Shown here: piece by piece, positions 61,053 to 64,000 of the stretch
Layout: each line of letters starts with the position of its first letter
Numbering within the stretch: the first letter of the stretch is position 1
NCBI RefSeq assembly: GCF_026965535.1
Contig: NZ_CP114039.1
Location: 7,254,001 to 7,318,000, forward strand
Direction of reading: 5' to 3'
Source: Corallococcus sp. NCRR
GTDB lineage: Bacteria > Myxococcota > Myxococcia > Myxococcales > Myxococcaceae
DNA: 64,000 nucleotides
The notes under the pieces: model-generated
Told to the model about the DNA's origin: nothing
Databases searched by the model: none
Seen by the model: only the letters and a program-made list of their open reading frames with translations
Made by a program: the position numbers and the translations under genes

Positions 61053-63166
61053 CCAAGGGTGTCCTCGGGAATGATCCCTTCCAGCGGGGCGCCGCGCCCC
61101 GCACGGGCGAGGTGAAGGACGACGCGGCCGACCCGAAGGCCGCGAAGAAGTCCGCGGGGTCGAAGTCCGCGAAGGGCGCGAAGTCAGCGGGCAAGGCGAA
61201 GAGCGCCAAGGGTGGCGCGCCGAAGTCCGGCGCCCAGGCGAAGGCGCCCAGGGGCGGCAAGGCCGCGGAGGCCAAGCAGGCCACCGCGACGCCGAAGACG
61301 CCCGCCGCCAAGGTCCACATGTTCGAGGCCCGCACGGACGGACGCGGGAGCGCGCGGCACGAGCAGGACGCGCGCGACGTGGAGCAAGCCTCGGAAGCGA
61401 AGCACGGGCGTTCGTCCGCGAAGGACGCGCACGCTTCGGGCCAGCATCCGGCCGGCGAGGACGTCTCGCCGCTGCGTGAGCCCTCCGTACCAGGCCCCGC
61501 CGCCGAGCCCCGGCCTTCGCGGCCCCAGGTGCTGGCGGAGGAGGTTCACGGCGCGCGTCCCCAGGAGCGCAAGGTGGACCGCGCCCTGACGGAAGCGCTC
61601 GCGTCGGAGGCGGCGGAGACCGCGGCGAAGACGGCCGTGGACGAGCTGTTCGAGGGACAAAAGGGCCCGGACCGCGACATCGAGCGCATCCTCGCGACGG
61701 AGCTCGTCGCGGAGGTGGCCGAGTCCGCCGTGCGGCAGGTGCTGGACCACGGCCATGGCGAAGCCTCCGAGCGCGAGGTCGCCACCGCCGTCGCCACCCA
61801 GGTGGCCGAGGCCACCGCGGGTGTCGCCGTGGACGAGGTGCTGGACCACGACGCCAACGGCCCCGAGGAGCGGGCCCTGGACGAAGACGGCGAGGGGGGC
61901 TGGCCCACCGACGCCTGGATCCGCGACCCGAAGGACGTGCCTCCGGAGGACACCGGGGACACCTGGACCGCGGATGCCTGGCGCCGCGACCCGGAGGGGA
62001 TGTCCGCGCCGGAGGACCCGGAAGAGAACGACGACCTGATCACCGGCGTCGAGCGCGTCGAGGAGAACGGCGTGCACATCTCCGTCTCCATCATCGAGGG
62101 CGCCGCCCCCACGGACGTGGAGCCCGAGGTGGAGCTGCCCGACGAGACCCACGACGAGCTGCCCCCCAGCCGCAGGCCCCTGTCGCTCGTGAGCGACCCC
62201 GGCGGGGCGCCCCTCCCCGAGGAAGCGGAGCGGGCCGCGCAGGGCTACGACCGTCCGGAGGAGCCGGCCCCGGCGTCCGGCTTCGCGGGCCGCGCCGCGG
62301 GCATGTTCTCGCTGGCGAAGGAGATCGCCGGCCAGGCGCTCGCGAGCGAAGGCCTGGGCCGCGCTGTGGGCGCCATGCACGGCCTGATGGAGGCCATGCG
62401 CACCAGCCTGGGCGCGGGCGGCGGCAGCCGGCTGGACGACTACGGCAAGGACGCGGGCCTGGTGGAGAGCCTCCAGCCCGTCCTCGACTTCCTCTACGAG
62501 CAGTACTGGCGCGTCTCCGTGGAGGGCGTGGATCAGGTGCCGCGCGGCGCCTCCATCCTCGTCGCCAACCACTCCGGCGCCCTGCCCTACGACGGCCTCG
62601 TGATGGCGCAGGCGCTGCTGCGGGAGCGCCCGGATCTGCCCGAGGCCCGCTGGCTGGTGGAGGATCAGGTCTTCCACGCACCCATGCTCGGCACCCTCTT
62701 CAACCGCCTGGGCGCCGTGCGCGCCTCGCCGGAGAACGCGCTGCGGCTGCTCGACGAGCACCGGCCGCTCGTCGTGTTCCCGGAGGGCTACCAGGGCGCG
62801 AGCAAGCCGTTCGCGGAGCGCTACCGCCTCAAGCGCTTCGGCCGGGGCGGCTTCGTGAAGCTGGCCCTGCGCACCGGCGCGCCCATCGTCCCGGTGGCCA
62901 TCGTCGGCGCGGAGGAGACGTCCCCGCTGTTGGGCCGCCTCCCCGGTGGCTTCCTCGGCTTCCCGTCGCTGCCGCTCACCGCGCCCGGCCCGCTGCCCGC
63001 CAAGTGGACCATCCGCTTCGGCGAGCCCATCACCATGGAAGGCCTGGCGCCGGAGGCCGCGGACGACCTGGGCGAGGTGCAGCGGCTCACCGAGCGCACC
63101 CGCGAGTCCATCCAGGGCATGCTCCAGGCCCTGCTGCGCGAGCGCCGCTCCGTGTTCACGGGGTGA
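61049..63166 (+). CDS. Large PlsC-type acyltransferase with repeat-rich N-terminus
   Basis: 705 residues. The catalytic part is C-terminal (about 485-700): NHSGALPYD (an H-x6-D form of the acyltransferase motif) and VVFPEGYQG (FPEG). It is therefore probably a membrane-associated acyl transfer enzyme acting on glycerolipids. The first 480 residues are unusual: a Lys/Ala-rich histone-H1-like stretch (about 28-80), three tandem units of 31-34 residues at 178-274 ending in VDEL/VRQV/VDEV, and an acidic region with the repeat W-T-x-D-A-W-x-RDP. None of this is typical of the family. It may bind polyanions or partners. The start overlaps the stop of the SDR gene by four bases. Confidence 0.85.
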   Translation: MTKGVLGNDPFQRGAAPRTGEVKDDAADPKAAKKSAGSKSAKGAKSAGKAKSAKGGAPKSGAQAKAPRGGKAAEAKQATATPKTPAAKVHMFEARTDGRGSARHEQDARDVEQASEAKHGRSSAKDAHASGQHPAGEDVSPLREPSVPGPAAEPRPSRPQVLAEEVHGARPQERKVDRALTEALASEAAETAAKTAVDELFEGQKGPDRDIERILATELVAEVAESAVRQVLDHGHGEASEREVATAVATQVAEATAGVAVDEVLDHDANGPEERALDEDGEGGWPTDAWIRDPKDVPPEDTGDTWTADAWRRDPEGMSAPEDPEENDDLITGVERVEENGVHISVSIIEGAAPTDVEPEVELPDETHDELPPSRRPLSLVSDPGGAPLPEEAERAAQGYDRPEEPAPASGFAGRAAGMFSLAKEIAGQALASEGLGRAVGAMHGLMEAMRTSLGAGGGSRLDDYGKDAGLVESLQPVLDFLYEQYWRVSVEGVDQVPRGASILVANHSGALPYDGLVMAQALLRERPDLPEARWLVEDQVFHAPMLGTLFNRLGAVRASPENALRLLDEHRPLVVFPEGYQGASKPFAERYRLKRFGRGGFVKLALRTGAPIVPVAIVGAEETSPLLGRLPGGFLGFPSLPLTAPGPLPAKWTIRFGEPITMEGLAPEAADDLGEVQRLTERTRESIQGMLQALLRERRSVFTG
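61580..61870 (+). repeat. Three tandem protein repeats in the acyltransferase N-terminus
   Basis: Residues 178-208, 209-240 and 241-274 share the pattern A(L/T)ATE-x-V-A-E-x-A-x-x-A-V-D-E-V-L-(D/E) with helical periodicity. The units are diverged, so DNA identity is limited. Confidence 0.65.
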
Positions 63167-63197
63167 AGGCGGACGGCGGGGGGCACCCGGGGGCGCG

Positions 63198-64000
63198 TCA
63201 GCCGCAGATGCGGTTGCGCCCCTGGCTCTTCGCCGTGAGGAGGTGCTCGTCCGCCGTGCGCACCAGCTCCGCGGGCTCGCGGTGGTGCGGCTCCAGCGTG
63301 GCCACGCCCATGGACAGCGTGACGGGGATGACCTGCTTGTCGAACTCGAAGCGCTGCCGCTCCACCAGCTTGCGCACCTTCTCCGCGAGCTGCCGGGCGC
63401 CGGTCAGGTGGATCTCCGGCAGGAGCAGCGCGAACTCCTCGCCGCCGTAGCGGGCGAAGACGTCCTCGCGCCGGATGCGCGTGCGCACCGTGGACGCCAG
63501 TTGCTTGAGCACCGAGTCCCCGGCCAGGTGCCCGTAGGTGTCATTCACGTCCTTGAAGTGATCCAGGTCGAACATCACCAGCGACAGCACGCGCTCGTAG
63601 CGGCGGCTGCGGGAGACTTCGCGGTCCAACTGCTCGTCGAAGTAGCGGCGGTTGTAGATCTGCGTGAGGCCGTCCATGGTGGTCAGCCGGTAGATCTCGT
63701 CGTGGTACGCCGCCTCGATGTTGCCGCCCGCGATGAACTTGAAGATGGTGCGGCCAATCTTCACCAGGTCGCCGTTCTGCAGCGAGCGCGCCGACGACGC
63801 GATGTCGTCATTGACGAACGTGCCGTTGGTGGACCCCAGGTCCTCGATGCGCACGCCCTTGGTGGTGTTGGTGATGCGCGCGTGGTTGCGGCTCACCGCC
63901 TCCTGATCAATCTGGATGTCCGACTTGGACGACCGGCCGATCAGCGTCTCCTCACGCGCCAGGTCGTACTTGCGCCCCAGATCCAGGCCGTAGATGACCA
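63198..64000 (-). CDS. FHA-GGDEF diguanylate cyclase (partial, N-terminus beyond right edge)
   Basis: The open frame runs off the window, leaving 267 codons. It begins inside an FHA domain ([20 protein letters not shown]) and continues into a GGDEF domain with the active-site GGEEF and an intact inhibitory site RRED five residues before it. So it should make cyclic di-GMP and be product-inhibited. The substrate and metal residues [15 protein letters not shown] are also present. FHA joined to GGDEF suggests that phosphothreonine binding controls cyclic di-GMP production. The stop lies 31 bases from the convergent acyltransferase stop. Confidence 0.92.
   Translation of the reverse strand, partial: VIYGLDLGRKYDLAREETLIGRSSKSDIQIDQEAVSRNHARITNTTKGVRIEDLGSTNGTFVNDDIASSARSLQNGDLVKIGRTIFKFIAGGNIEAAYHDEIYRLTTMDGLTQIYNRRYFDEQLDREVSRSRRYERVLSLVMFDLDHFKDVNDTYGHLAGDSVLKQLASTVRTRIRREDVFARYGGEEFALLLPEIHLTGARQLAEKVRKLVERQRFEFDKQVIPVTLSMGVATLEPHHREPAELVRTADEHLLTAKSQGRNRICG

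Overview
The window reads as chromosomal DNA from a myxobacterium, most likely the Myxococcus/Corallococcus/Pyxidicoccus group. The evidence is very high GC with strong third-position GC bias, a Lon protease close to a Myxococcus xanthus Lon as I remember it, a pfk-pkn4 kinase pair, many FHA-domain proteins, and a very large NRPS gene beside housekeeping genes. Genus-level placement is inference.

Layout. 1-1.8 kb: ImuA-ImuB translesion-synthesis pair, minus strand, ImuB cut by the left edge. 2.1-3.3 kb: surface lipoprotein with a vWA domain. 3.6-6.0 kb: Lon protease with a good terminator. 6.1-8.35 kb: divergent cytochrome P450 and aldo/keto reductase. 8.4-11.45 kb: FHA membrane protein, secreted-type serine protease and a small membrane protein, all minus strand and lying just downstream of the NRPS. 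11.47-42.98 kb: one minus-strand NRPS gene of about 10,500 residues. 43.28-44.88 kb: a divergent CmlA-like diiron beta-hydroxylase, followed by a CPBP membrane protease. 46.0-50.8 kb: TPR protein, phosphofructokinase, Pkn4-like Ser/Thr kinase and an overlapping exported protein. 50.8-57.5 kb: FHA-GAF-sigma54 activator, two lipoproteins, a small membrane protein, a TPR/coiled-coil membrane protein and an outer-membrane barrel. 57.7-64.0 kb: YCII-family protein, MutL, an SDR protein overlapping a large acyltransferase, and an FHA-GGDEF diguanylate cyclase cut by the right edge.

Central system. The NRPS holds a fatty acyl-AMP ligase plus ACP loading module, nine complete C-A-T modules and one thioesterase, with no epimerase or methyltransferase domain. 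Specificity codes read by eye predict acyl-Ala-Ala-Phe-Val-Asp-Phe-(aromatic)-Asn-Thr. The divergent neighbour carries the ligand residues of the chloramphenicol beta-hydroxylase CmlA (HSHPDH at 305-310, Glu377). The cluster is therefore expected to make a lipo-nonapeptide with at least one beta-hydroxylated residue, released or cyclised by the thioesterase. I cannot tie it to a known compound. No MbtH gene, PPTase, transporter or pathway regulator is visible in the window.

The flanks are mostly conserved housekeeping and signalling genes, so the part from about 6 to 46 kb looks like an accessory biosynthetic insertion. No tRNA, rRNA, IS element or CRISPR array was seen.
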